Assembly (NCBI GenBank): GCA_945862275.1
Contig: CAMAYA010000008.1
Span: 1 to 16,400 of the forward strand
DNA from: Legionella genomosp. 1
GTDB taxonomy: Bacteria; Pseudomonadota; Gammaproteobacteria; Legionellales; Legionellaceae
DNA length: 16,400 bases
Direction: 5' to 3'
The position numbers and the translations under genes were made by a program. Below, one piece after another: positions 1 to 6,473 of the stretch. The notes below the pieces were generated by a model. That model did no database searches. It had not been told where the DNA came from and was given only the letters and a program-made list of their open reading frames with translations. Within the stretch, counting starts at the first letter, position 1, and each line of letters opens with the position of its first letter.

Positions 1-240
1 GCAGCGGTGCTTTTTCAAGCGTGTGATGACAGCGAGAGCCATCACCTGGTGCGTGCCGAAAAAATACTCACCATTTTAACGCTACCTGATTATTATTATA
101 TTCTGCACAGTTATCTGGAAACTTATTGTATTAAACGATTAACGCGCAAAGGCAATAATCTACTGAAGCTGTTAGATGATTGTGGCGTAAATCCGAATAT
201 TGGCGTGAATCCAATTGCGACGGGATTGGATAAGAAGTAG
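1..240 (+). CDS. C-terminal end of an unrecognised protein (partial, starts before the window)
   Basis: The reading frame is open from the first base and ends at TAG 238-240, so only about 79 C-terminal residues are visible. A GTG at 7 could be read as a start, but nothing like a ribosome binding site fits in the few bases before it, so the gene most probably begins upstream. The visible part is hydrophilic and helical, with a Tyr-rich stretch (DYYYILHSYLETY) and a near repeat GVNPNIGVNP close to the end. I do not recognise a family. Its stop codon lies inside the left arm of the palindrome at 237-304, so the repeat sits directly on the end of the gene. It is convergent with rne. Confidence 0.6.
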   Translation, partial: AAVLFQACDDSESHHLVRAEKILTILTLPDYYYILHSYLETYCIKRLTRKGNNLLKLLDDCGVNPNIGVNPIATGLDKK

Positions 241-304
241 GTTGGGCCTCGGCCCAGCGGCGGTGATCAATGTTATATTGATGTTGGGCCGAGGCCCAAC
301 CTAC
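237..304. repeat. REP-like long palindrome between convergent genes
   Basis: Two perfect 20-base inverted arms, 237-256 (GTAGGTTGGGCCTCGGCCCA) and 285-304, enclose a 28-base loop. The loop contains a further small inverted repeat, ATCAAT 266-271 and ATTGAT 277-282. Each arm is also self-complementary (TGGGCC/GGCCCA), so the element can fold as one long stem or as two short hairpins, as REP/MITE-type repeats do. It fills the gap between the upstream gene and the 3' end of rne and probably stabilises or terminates both transcripts. There is no clear U tract on either side, so a classic intrinsic terminator is not shown. Confidence 0.85.
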
Positions 305-307
305 CCC

Positions 308-2242
308 TTAAGGCGCGTCATTCCCATTGACCTCTTTTTCCACAGCGACTTTTTTATTCCCAGACTCTGGTTTAATCGGGACAACACGCGCTCTTTGCGG
401 GTTTGGATTTTGTTTTTTGCGTGGTGTTGCTGATGCAGGGCGTTGTTGTACCGCACTTGGGGCACTAGCTGGATTTCGTCGGCGAGTGGGAGAGGAGGGC
501 CGTTTGTCGGAGGATGGCGCCCTTGGTCTTGTGGTCTGTTCAGATTGGACTACATGGCGTGTTGTTTTCCGGGCATGGGAGGTCTCTTTTTGGCCCATCA
601 AGCGGGTCCAAACGCGAGCAAACATGCCAGGTGCTTTTTTCTTGGGCGGCTGTTGTGCATCGTATGATTTGACAGCAGGAGAATCTTGCGCTGTGTGTTG
701 ATGGGCACGCACAATGTCTAAGTCAGGCTGTTGAACCAGTGTGTAACTGGGTTTTTTGCTTTTGCCAACGTTGTCTTCTTTTAAGCGGCTAATGGTGTAT
801 TGTGGCAATTGCAAATAAGGGTTTGAAATGACCAGCACATGCACCCCATGGCGCTTCTCAATGTTGACGATGAAGTCGCGCTTTTCGTTCATGATAAAGG
901 TTGCCATGTCCACTGGAAGCTGGACATGCACTTCTGCCGTTTTGTCTTTCAAAGCCTCTTCTTCAATGAGTCGAATGATAGACAGTCCATTGGACTGGAT
1001 GTTTCGAACCGTTCCGCGGCCTTCACATCGAGGGCACACTTCTTGTGCTGTTTCGCCTAATGATAAACGCAATCGTTGGCGTGACATTTCCAACAAGCCA
1101 AAGCGTGAAATACGGCCTACTTGAATGCGCGCGCGATCTGATTTCAGGGCGTCTTTTAGCCGACTTTCTACGTCACGTTGGTTTTTACTGGATCCCATGT
1201 CAATGAAATCAATGACCACCAGCCCGCCTAGATCGCGGAGGCGCAATTGCCGGGCGATTTCGTCTGCTGCTTCCAGGTTGGTATTTAATGCGGTGGCCTC
1301 AATATCTGCGCCGCTGGTGGCTTTGGCCGAGTTGATGTCGATAGAAACCAGGGCTTCGGTGCGATCGATCACTAACGCACCACCGGAGGGCAATAGAACC
1401 TCGCGTTGGTATGCCGTTTCTATTTGGCTTTCAATTTGATAAAAATTAAACAAAGGGATGGTGTTGTTATACAGTTTTAAGTTGGGCAAAAAATCTGGTT
1501 TAACTTGTTCAATGTATTGCCTGGCTTTGATGTATGACACTTGATCATCAATAATAATTTCGCCAATGGACTTGCGCAAATTATCCCGAATGGAGCGGAT
1601 GATCACATCCCCTTCTTGGTGAATCAGGCAGGGCGCCAGTTGCGTTGTGTAGGCATTTTGTATTGCGTGCCATTGGTTGCACAGCATGTCCAAGTCGCCT
1701 TGTAATTCCTCAGGACTCTTGCCCACACCCGCTGTGCGGATGATAAGCCCCATGTCTTCGTTGAGTTCTAACGCATTCAGCGTTTCTTTTAATTCATCGC
1801 GATCATCGCCTTCAATACGGCGAGAAATCCCACCAGAGCGTGGGCTATTGGGCATCAAGACCAGGTAGCAGCCAGCGAGGGTAATGAACGTAGTAAGCGC
1901 CGCTCCTTTGTTACCGCGTTCTTCTTTGTCCACTTGAATGAGAAGCTCTTGCCCCTCACGAATCAAGGAAGAAATAGACGTTTTGCCATCACTCACACTT
2001 TGTTTGTTAAAATATTCAGAGGAAATTTCTTTGATAGGCAAAAACCCTTGCCGTTTGGAACCGTATTCCACAAAAACCGCATCCAAGCTGGGTTCGCGGC
2101 GGGTAACCACTGCTTTGTATATATTGCCTTTCTTCTTGACTTCAGACGGGCACTCAATGTCCAAGTCATATAAATGATTGTCTTTTACTAACGCAACACG
2201 CACTTCTTCTGATTGCGTTGCATTGATTAGCATTTTTTCCAT
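308..2242 (-). CDS. rne: Ribonuclease E, short-tailed form
   Basis: This is an endoribonuclease that cuts AU-rich single-stranded RNA and drives mRNA decay and the processing of rRNA and tRNA. The 644-aa protein aligns almost residue for residue with the catalytic half of E. coli RNase E. It has the N-terminal MLINATQ-type start, an S1 domain at about 35-125, the 5'-sensor/RNase H-like region, and the DNase I-like core with D302 (SIDINS) and D345 (VIDFID). These correspond to E. coli D303 and D346. The Zn-link is CPRC (C403, C406). Residues after about 515 form a basic, Pro/Arg/Lys-rich disordered tail of only about 130 residues, compared with more than 500 in E. coli, so the degradosome scaffold is reduced. 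AAGGGG lies 7 bases upstream of ATG 2242, supporting this start. rluC is divergent, as in E. coli. Confidence 0.97.
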   Translation of the reverse strand: MEKMLINATQSEEVRVALVKDNHLYDLDIECPSEVKKKGNIYKAVVTRREPSLDAVFVEYGSKRQGFLPIKEISSEYFNKQSVSDGKTSISSLIREGQELLIQVDKEERGNKGAALTTFITLAGCYLVLMPNSPRSGGISRRIEGDDRDELKETLNALELNEDMGLIIRTAGVGKSPEELQGDLDMLCNQWHAIQNAYTTQLAPCLIHQEGDVIIRSIRDNLRKSIGEIIIDDQVSYIKARQYIEQVKPDFLPNLKLYNNTIPLFNFYQIESQIETAYQREVLLPSGGALVIDRTEALVSIDINSAKATSGADIEATALNTNLEAADEIARQLRLRDLGGLVVIDFIDMGSSKNQRDVESRLKDALKSDRARIQVGRISRFGLLEMSRQRLRLSLGETAQEVCPRCEGRGTVRNIQSNGLSIIRLIEEEALKDKTAEVHVQLPVDMATFIMNEKRDFIVNIEKRHGVHVLVISNPYLQLPQYTISRLKEDNVGKSKKPSYTLVQQPDLDIVRAHQHTAQDSPAVKSYDAQQPPKKKAPGMFARVWTRLMGQKETSHARKTTRHVVQSEQTTRPRAPSSDKRPSSPTRRRNPASAPSAVQQRPASATPRKKQNPNPQRARVVPIKPESGNKKVAVEKEVNGNDAP

Positions 2243-2277
2243 CGTTAACCCCTTAAAAGGGTGCTGTTCACTTAAAA

Positions 2278-2419
2278 AATAATAGTTAAGTCAGACCGTG
2301 CGCAAGCTACCTGCCTATTGTGAGATGCATGCCTATGGAAAGGGCATGTCTGGCTTGCGTGGGTATCTGAATGAGTTGACTTAAAATTTGACTCTGTTTT
2401 GGGTTGCTTAACTATTATT
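2278..2419. other. Nested inverted repeats in the rne-rluC intergenic region (candidate rne 5' leader structure)
   Basis: The 355-base gap 2243-2597 holds no convincing gene but is rich in inverted repeats. An outer perfect 13-base pair joins 2278-2290 (AATAATAGTTAAG) with 2407-2419. Inside it, CGCAAGC 2301-2307 pairs with GCTTGCG 2353-2359, and CATGCC 2328-2333 pairs with GGCATG 2343-2348 over a 9-base loop. Read on the minus strand, this would be the 5' untranslated leader of rne. In E. coli the rne leader is about 360 nt long and folds into hairpins that RNase E itself recognises to autoregulate its own mRNA, so the same role is likely here (inference). A plus-strand small RNA is an alternative, given the terminator-like hairpin at 2451-2480. 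Confidence 0.55.
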
Positions 2420-2450
2420 GGCTTAAGGGAAGCGCACGCTTGTTGTTGTG

Positions 2451-2480
2451 GATGCCTCACCCCGGCATCGTTAATTTTTT
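2451..2480 (+). terminator. Terminator-like hairpin upstream of rluC
   Basis: GATGCC 2451-2456 pairs with GGCATC 2464-2469 across a 7-base loop and is followed by GTTAATTTTTT. This is the layout of a weak intrinsic terminator read on the plus strand. No plus-strand gene precedes it, so it would end either an unannotated plus-strand RNA from the rne leader region or antisense transcription. The stem is only 6 bp, so confidence is limited. Confidence 0.4.
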
Positions 2481-2515
2481 TACCATCCGGTAAACTTTTT
2501 ATTCGCAATCTGCGC

Positions 2516-2521
2516 TATAAT
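2516..2521 (+). promoter_or_regulatory. Candidate -10 box for rluC
   Basis: A perfect TATAAT lies about 77 bases before the rluC start. The -35 region expected around 2493-2498 (AACTTT) is poor, so only the -10 element is supported. Transcription from here would give a short leader carrying the GGAGG at 2579-2583. Confidence 0.4.
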
Positions 2522-2597
2522 TCTTTTTCGGAATTTTTTTTATCCGCGTATACATGATGATAACATAAGAAATTACGCGGAGGAAATAGGTTAACCC

Positions 2598-3557
2598 ATG
2601 AATGATGTGCATTATCGAGAAGTGAAGACCGAAGAAGAAGGACAACGCCTGGACAATTACCTGCTTCGCATCCTCAAAGGGGTACCGAAGAGCCATATCT
2701 ATCGTATTGTTCGCGGGGGTGAGGTTCGTATCAATAAAAAACGCGTCAAGCCCGACACACGATTGTGTGTCGGCGACATGGTGCGTATTCCGCCGGTGAG
2801 AACCGCACAGGAAAAAACAGTGCATGTAGGGGAGCGGTTGGCGCACCGCTTGCATGAATGTGTTATTTATGAAGATGATCACTTACTGGTGGTGAATAAG
2901 CCGGCAGGCATTGCGGTGCACGGGGGCAGTGGGTTGAGTTTAGGCATGATTGAAGCCTTGCGGAAAACACGCGTTGACTTGCCTTATTTGGAACTGGTCC
3001 ATCGTTTGGATAAGGACACCTCAGGCTGTTTGTTGTTTGCAAAAAAACGCAGCATGTTGCGATCGATTCAAGCGTTGCTGGAAGCGCGGACCGTGAATAA
3101 AACCTATTGGGCCTTGTTGGCACATCCATGGGATGGGAAAAAATCAGTGATCATTGACGCACCGCTACAAAAAAACACCTTGAAATCGGGTGAGCGCATG
3201 GTGATAGTCACGCCGGAAGGCAAGGCATCCCAAACGGGATTTAAGCTGTTGGAAAATTATCAGCAAGCCTGCTGGGTAGAAGCCAAACCTAAAACGGGCC
3301 GAACGCATCAGATTAGGGTTCACAGTGTATGCCTAAACCATCCAATCGTTGGGGATCAAAAATACGGTCAAGGAATATTAATTGATGCCATTCATCCGAT
3401 TCAACGGTTATATTTGCATGCACGCGCAATTCAATTTAATCTAAACGGCAAAGATTATGTGTTCCAAGCTGATTTGGACGATGTGTTTTCAAATACATTA
3501 AAGATATTAAGGAGCAATGTTCACCATGAAAAAACGTTACCGTTTGGTGGTGTTTGA
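2598..3557 (+). CDS. rluC: 23S rRNA pseudouridine synthase, RluC type
   Basis: This enzyme of the RluA/RluC family isomerises uridine to pseudouridine. RluC modifies U955, U2504 and U2580 of 23S rRNA in E. coli. The 319-aa protein has an N-terminal S4 RNA-binding domain (about residues 14-68) and the catalytic signature HRLDKDTSG with the nucleophile D138. It also has GRTHQIRVH about 100 residues later. Length and domain order are normal. RluC rather than RluD is favoured because the gene is divergent from rne, the conserved rne/rluC arrangement. The start ATG 2598 is preceded by GGAGGA 2579-2584 and a closer TAGG. The 3' end overlaps the HAD gene by about 32 bases, so the two are translationally linked. 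Confidence 0.92.
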   Translation: MNDVHYREVKTEEEGQRLDNYLLRILKGVPKSHIYRIVRGGEVRINKKRVKPDTRLCVGDMVRIPPVRTAQEKTVHVGERLAHRLHECVIYEDDHLLVVNKPAGIAVHGGSGLSLGMIEALRKTRVDLPYLELVHRLDKDTSGCLLFAKKRSMLRSIQALLEARTVNKTYWALLAHPWDGKKSVIIDAPLQKNTLKSGERMVIVTPEGKASQTGFKLLENYQQACWVEAKPKTGRTHQIRVHSVCLNHPIVGDQKYGQGILIDAIHPIQRLYLHARAIQFNLNGKDYVFQADLDDVFSNTLKILRSNVHHEKTLPFGGV

Positions 3558-4185
3558 CTGGGAAGGAACCTTAGGTGATACACTGGGGCATGTATTAAAT
3601 ACGCTCGTGGAAGAAGCGGCTCGACTGGAATTGGGTGAGGTGGATGAGTTGTTGGCTCGACAGTACGTGATGCTGGGGTTAGCAAAGGCCATCAACAAAT
3701 TGTTTCCTAGGGTTTCCCTGCATCAGCACGAGCAATTGTTACAAGCGGTGCAAGAGGTGTTGTCCACAACCTCGGCAGATGCGTGTCTTTTTCCGGGGGC
3801 AAAGCAGTGTGTAGAAGATATGCATCAGGCGGGTATGGCGTTGGCCATTGCGACGAACAAAGGACCTCAATCATTGCAACGTGTTTTACAAGAGTCAGGC
3901 CTTGATGATTTTTTCAAGGTGACGCGCGCGGCCGGTCAAGTGCCCCCTAAACCTTGTCCACAAATGATTGAAGAAATCATGGCTGTGTTTGGGGAAACCC
4001 CATCAGAAACATTGATGATTGGTGATTCAGTGGCGGATATTGAGATGGCCTCACGGGCAGGAGTGGATGCCATTGGCATTGATTTTTATCATCAGCAAAA
4101 GGCAGCCTTGCTGGAAGCAGGGGCCTTGGCGGTGTTTGATAATTACACGGAATTAACTCGCTATTTGCAACAACGAAAGGATTAG
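3526..4185 (+). CDS. HAD-superfamily hydrolase, phosphoglycolate phosphatase-like, with Glu in motif I
   Basis: This is a 219-aa HAD subfamily IA protein. Motif I reads D11-W-E13-G-T, motif II has T110 (IATNK), motif III has K142 (PPKP), and motif IV is GDSVADIE with D167 and D171. An alpha-helical C1 cap lies at about residues 20-85. HAD phosphatases use the first Asp as nucleophile and normally a second Asp two residues later as acid/base. Here that position is Glu, which may slow or alter the chemistry. The substrate cannot be read from sequence; Gph-like small phosphate esters are plausible. ATG 3526 is preferred over ATG 3517 because AAGGAG 3509-3514 lies only 2 bases from the latter and 11 from the former. 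It overlaps rluC, and pgsA follows after 10 bases. Confidence 0.85.
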   Translation: MKKRYRLVVFDWEGTLGDTLGHVLNTLVEEAARLELGEVDELLARQYVMLGLAKAINKLFPRVSLHQHEQLLQAVQEVLSTTSADACLFPGAKQCVEDMHQAGMALAIATNKGPQSLQRVLQESGLDDFFKVTRAAGQVPPKPCPQMIEEIMAVFGETPSETLMIGDSVADIEMASRAGVDAIGIDFYHQQKAALLEAGALAVFDNYTELTRYLQQRKD

Positions 4186-4195
4186 AGGTGATTTG

Positions 4196-4759
4196 TTGAA
4201 TACGTTAACCAGTTTACCTAATTTATTAACCCTGATGCGCATTGTGCTGATTCCTGTGTTTATCGGGGTCTTTTATTTACCGGTTCCCGGCGCGCACATC
4301 ATTGCGGCTGTTATTTTTGCATTAGCCTGTTTCACTGATTGGTTAGATGGCTATCTTGCGCGTAAATTGAAACAAATATCACCGTTTGGTGCGTTTCTCG
4401 ATCCCGTCGCGGACAAACTGTTGGTGTCCTCTACGCTCTTGTTATTGGTAGGCACCCATGAGGTTCCATACATGGTGTTGCCGGCCATTGTGATTGTGGG
4501 CCGCGAAATTGTGATTTCGGCATTGCGCGAATGGATGGCGGAGGTAGGCAGCCGTGCAAGCGTTGCCGTAGGTTATATTGGAAAAATCAAAACGGCCATG
4601 CAAATGGGTTCGCTGATTTTGCTTCTGGCGTTTCATCCTGCTACATCTATATGGGGTGTGATTGGTTTTATCTTACTGTATCTGGCGGCAATATTGACGA
4701 TATGGTCAATGGTTATTTATCTCATGATTGCGTGGCCACAATTGATTAAAAAAACTTAA
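4196..4759 (+). CDS. pgsA: CDP-diacylglycerol--glycerol-3-phosphate 3-phosphatidyltransferase
   Basis: This integral inner-membrane enzyme transfers phosphatidyl from CDP-diacylglycerol to glycerol-3-phosphate, the committed step to phosphatidylglycerol and cardiolipin. The full CDP-alcohol phosphatidyltransferase signature is present: D48-x2-D51-G-x2-A-R-x8-G65-x3-D69-x3-D73. Several hydrophobic helices follow, and the length of 188 aa is normal for PgsA. The start is a TTG. Two tandem TTG codons stand at 4193 and 4196, and GAGGTG 4185-4190 gives a better spacing (5 bases) to 4196. The gene directly precedes tRNA-Gly/Cys/Leu, the same order as pgsA-glyW-cysT-leuZ in E. coli. The weak TTG start and the tight coupling to the HAD gene suggest expression at a modest level. 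Confidence 0.94.
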   Translation: MNTLTSLPNLLTLMRIVLIPVFIGVFYLPVPGAHIIAAVIFALACFTDWLDGYLARKLKQISPFGAFLDPVADKLLVSSTLLLLVGTHEVPYMVLPAIVIVGREIVISALREWMAEVGSRASVAVGYIGKIKTAMQMGSLILLLAFHPATSIWGVIGFILLYLAAILTIWSMVIYLMIAWPQLIKKT

Positions 4760-4767
4760 TGCATCTG

Positions 4768-4795
4768 TTGACAGGGCAGCAAATTCAGGTAGAAT
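4768..4795 (+). promoter_or_regulatory. Sigma-70-type promoter of the tRNA cluster
   Basis: TTGACA 4768-4773 and TAGAAT 4790-4795 are separated by 16 bases, just after the pgsA stop and 17 bases before tRNA-Gly. The discriminator following the -10 box is C/G-rich, as in stable-RNA promoters under stringent control. Confidence 0.75.
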
Positions 4796-4811
4796 CTCAG
4801 CCCGAAGACAT

Positions 4812-4886
4812 GCGGGAATAGCTCAGTGGTAGAGCACAACCTTGCCAAGGTTGGGGTCGCGAGTTCGAGCCTCGTTTCCCGCTCCA
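4812..4886 (+). tRNA. glyW: tRNA-Gly (GCC)
   Basis: The acceptor arms GCGGGAA and TTCCCGC pair fully, the anticodon stem is CAACC/GGTTG, and the anticodon is GCC at 4844-4846. The T loop TTCGAGC is normal and CCA is encoded at 4884-4886. The gene is first of three tRNAs behind pgsA. Confidence 0.96.
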
Positions 4887-4915
4887 AAAAAAGCGACCGG
4901 TAGTCGCTTTTTTTT
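4887..4915. terminator. Intrinsic terminator or attenuator between tRNA-Gly and tRNA-Cys
   Basis: The hairpin GCGAC 4893-4897 / GTCGC 4903-4907 has a 5-base loop. It is flanked by an A run (4886-4892) and eight T (4908-4915), so it can act on either strand. Only 16 bases separate it from tRNA-Cys, too few for a full promoter. It therefore probably works as a partial terminator or processing signal within the tRNA operon rather than as an absolute end. Confidence 0.75.
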
Positions 4916-4931
4916 CGGAAAGATTCAATTT

Positions 4932-5005
4932 GGCTGTGTGGCAGAGTGGTCATGCAGCGGCCTGCAAAGCCGCGTACGCCGGTCCGATTCCGGCCTCAGC
5001 CTCCA
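4932..5005 (+). tRNA. cysT: tRNA-Cys (GCA) with unusual position 55
   Basis: This 74-nt cloverleaf has the 3-bp D stem GCA/TGC typical of bacterial tRNA-Cys, anticodon stem GCGGC/GCCGC, anticodon GCA 4964-4966, T stem GCCGG/CCGGC, discriminator T and encoded CCA. Two oddities are visible. The T loop reads TCCGATT, so the nearly universal U55 (pseudouridine site) is C at 4984. The acceptor stem has a T-T mismatch at pair 6-67. The gene order still argues that it is the functional tRNA-Cys. Confidence 0.9.
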
Positions 5006-5012
5006 AATACCT

Positions 5013-5099
5013 GCCCAGGTGGCGAAACAGGTAGACGCAAGGGACTTAAAATCCCTCGGTGGTAACACCATGCCGGTTCGATTCCGGCCCTGGGCACCA
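5013..5099 (+). tRNA. leuZ: tRNA-Leu (TAA)
   Basis: This is an 87-nt class II tRNA. The acceptor arms GCCCAGG/CCTGGGC pair fully. The anticodon stem AGGGA/TCCCT encloses CTTAAAA, with anticodon TAA at 5047-5049. A long variable arm (CGGTGGTAACACCA region) follows, then a TTCGATT T loop and encoded CCA. It is the last core gene; everything to its right is accessory, so its 3' end is a plausible island insertion site. Confidence 0.96.
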
Positions 5100-5361
5100 A
5101 TTACAGATTTTGTAAGGTTTCGCAAGTGGCCCTAATGATGCGTAACGGTATAATTCACTGAAAATCTGGTTTTTTATGCTGAATCACGTTAATCTTACAT
5201 GTTTTCATGTGGACTTCATCATATTTTTCAATTAAACGCCTATAAAATTCACTCAGTTTATTACACTTCCTTGCCGCTACATAAACTGCTTATATCTAGA
5301 GCGAAATGATAAAATTATGCCAAAATAAAGGTATGGCACTTAACCTTTGTTCGAGGTCTAT
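5100..5361. other. Intergenic region between tRNA-Leu and the accessory genes
   Basis: This AT-rich stretch of 262 bases holds no convincing gene. It contains a small palindrome, TTACA-GATTT-TGTAA at 5101-5115, right after tRNA-Leu. A TATAAT stands at 5149-5154, and a TATAAA-like box lies around 5241. None has a good -35 partner, so the promoter of the following gene is not fixed. No copy of the tRNA-Leu 3' end is seen elsewhere in the window, so no attachment-site pair is demonstrated. Confidence 0.4.
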
Positions 5362-6450
5362 ATGGATTACAGCAAACGGGAATCATTGGCTGTTGTTGAG
5401 GAGGGTGCACTTTCCGCAGCGTATGAATCGCCGACGCAATTATGGCTTAATAAACGCACAGGCCAGGTTGATGGGTGGGGAGTTGAAGATATTGCGGTCA
5501 TGCCCACGGAAAAATATATTAAACTAGAACAAGACAATATCGCAACGCACGTGAGTGTATGCCATGCAACCATGAAGCAAAATTATGTGTTGGATTTATT
5601 TTCTCGAGCCTTATCTAGTGACCAAGACAGACACATCGCCTGGATTAGACCCACGAGTCATTGTCCTCGATATATAACAAAATCAATTGCAGCTGAACCG
5701 GTTAATTACACCATTGAAGACATCAGTCAGGTTAAAGAGCGATTATCTGCTGACGTCACATCCTCTTCTTTTAAAAGTGGAGCAGTCGATAACACTGCCT
5801 TTATGGCGTGGCACTTGTTGTCCTGTTCTCCTTCATTATTTCAAAATGCAGATGTTGATTCTATGGAGTCAGCGGCTGATTATTATTTTGGCAATGGCGC
5901 TGAATCTGTTTTGAAAATTGATTTTAAAACAGCGCTCTTTGAAATTTTAGATAATCGCGGGCTTCTGATAGGAGCGAGCGAACAGCGCAATCAATTGTTT
6001 AACATATTCAGTGCCATGTTCAACAACGCCGAACAACTCGGTCCGCAAAACATTCTGTACCAATATCTTATCCCCCACCATTTAGTGAATGAATTACTGT
6101 ATATTTCTCGTAAAAATGGGATTGTTGATTCTGAAAATGGAGACGCATTATTTACATTATGCGCACTAAAAACGGAGGGATCATTTGAACAGATCCCTCA
6201 TGTCGATACGCTCCAAGTTCGGTTGTTTGTGCCAAAGTTACTTGACCCTAACATTGCAAAAGAGTTGGTTGTTGTTCAGCATTCAACGCTTAAAAACCAT
6301 GCTATAATTGATCGATTAATCCACAAAATGGTTTCAATCGCACAGGGAAGGGATGTTGCACTGATGCAAGCGATAAAACAAGGGTTATCCGCGTTGAGAG
6401 ACGGTGCCGATGAACCTGAGAGCAAGAATGATATTGGTTTATCAAAATAA
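5362..6450 (+). CDS. Unrecognised 362-aa protein, first gene of a unit with a SidE-type phosphodiesterase
   Basis: I do not recognise a family. The protein is predicted soluble, with no signal peptide or membrane segment, and has mixed alpha/beta character. The stretch SHCPRYITKSI lies near residue 98, and a helical middle starts around residue 150. A stretch LQVRLFVPKLLDP lies in the last third, and the acidic/charged tail (ADEPESKND) is compatible with, but does not prove, a type IV secretion signal. ATG 5362 is chosen because GAGG 5353-5356 is well spaced. An in-frame TTG at 5347 would place that ribosome binding site inside the gene. The next gene begins 23 bases after its stop and has its own AGGAG, so the two are very likely co-transcribed and may act together. 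It could be a host-directed effector, a regulator or a substrate of its neighbour. Confidence 0.75.
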   Translation: MDYSKRESLAVVEEGALSAAYESPTQLWLNKRTGQVDGWGVEDIAVMPTEKYIKLEQDNIATHVSVCHATMKQNYVLDLFSRALSSDQDRHIAWIRPTSHCPRYITKSIAAEPVNYTIEDISQVKERLSADVTSSSFKSGAVDNTAFMAWHLLSCSPSLFQNADVDSMESAADYYFGNGAESVLKIDFKTALFEILDNRGLLIGASEQRNQLFNIFSAMFNNAEQLGPQNILYQYLIPHHLVNELLYISRKNGIVDSENGDALFTLCALKTEGSFEQIPHVDTLQVRLFVPKLLDPNIAKELVVVQHSTLKNHAIIDRLIHKMVSIAQGRDVALMQAIKQGLSALRDGADEPESKNDIGLSK

Positions 6451-6473
6451 ATTAAATTTAAGGAGTTGACCTT

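Noticed and set aside
327..701. Plus-strand open frames over rne (also 215-433, 443-667, 828-1124, 1125-1439, 1934-2177)
   Set aside because: They are antisense shadows of the strongly conserved RNase E frame, have low-complexity composition and lack ribosome binding sites.
2272..2508. Minus-strand 78-aa open frame in the rne leader
   Set aside because: Composition is unusual, there is no ribosome binding site, and it is better explained as structured leader sequence. A regulatory upstream reading frame is not excluded.
2499..3129. Minus-strand open frames opposite rluC (127 and 88 aa)
   Set aside because: They are antisense to a clear pseudouridine synthase gene and have no recognisable features.
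4756..5135. Open frames across the tRNA genes on both strands
   Set aside because: They are translated tRNA sequence. Phrases such as ETRLELATPT and AQGRNRTG are well-known false proteins arising from tRNA genes.
5100..5160. Possible attachment site next to tRNA-Leu
   Set aside because: No second copy of the tRNA end and no integrase are present in the window, so it is mentioned only as an insertion-site hypothesis.
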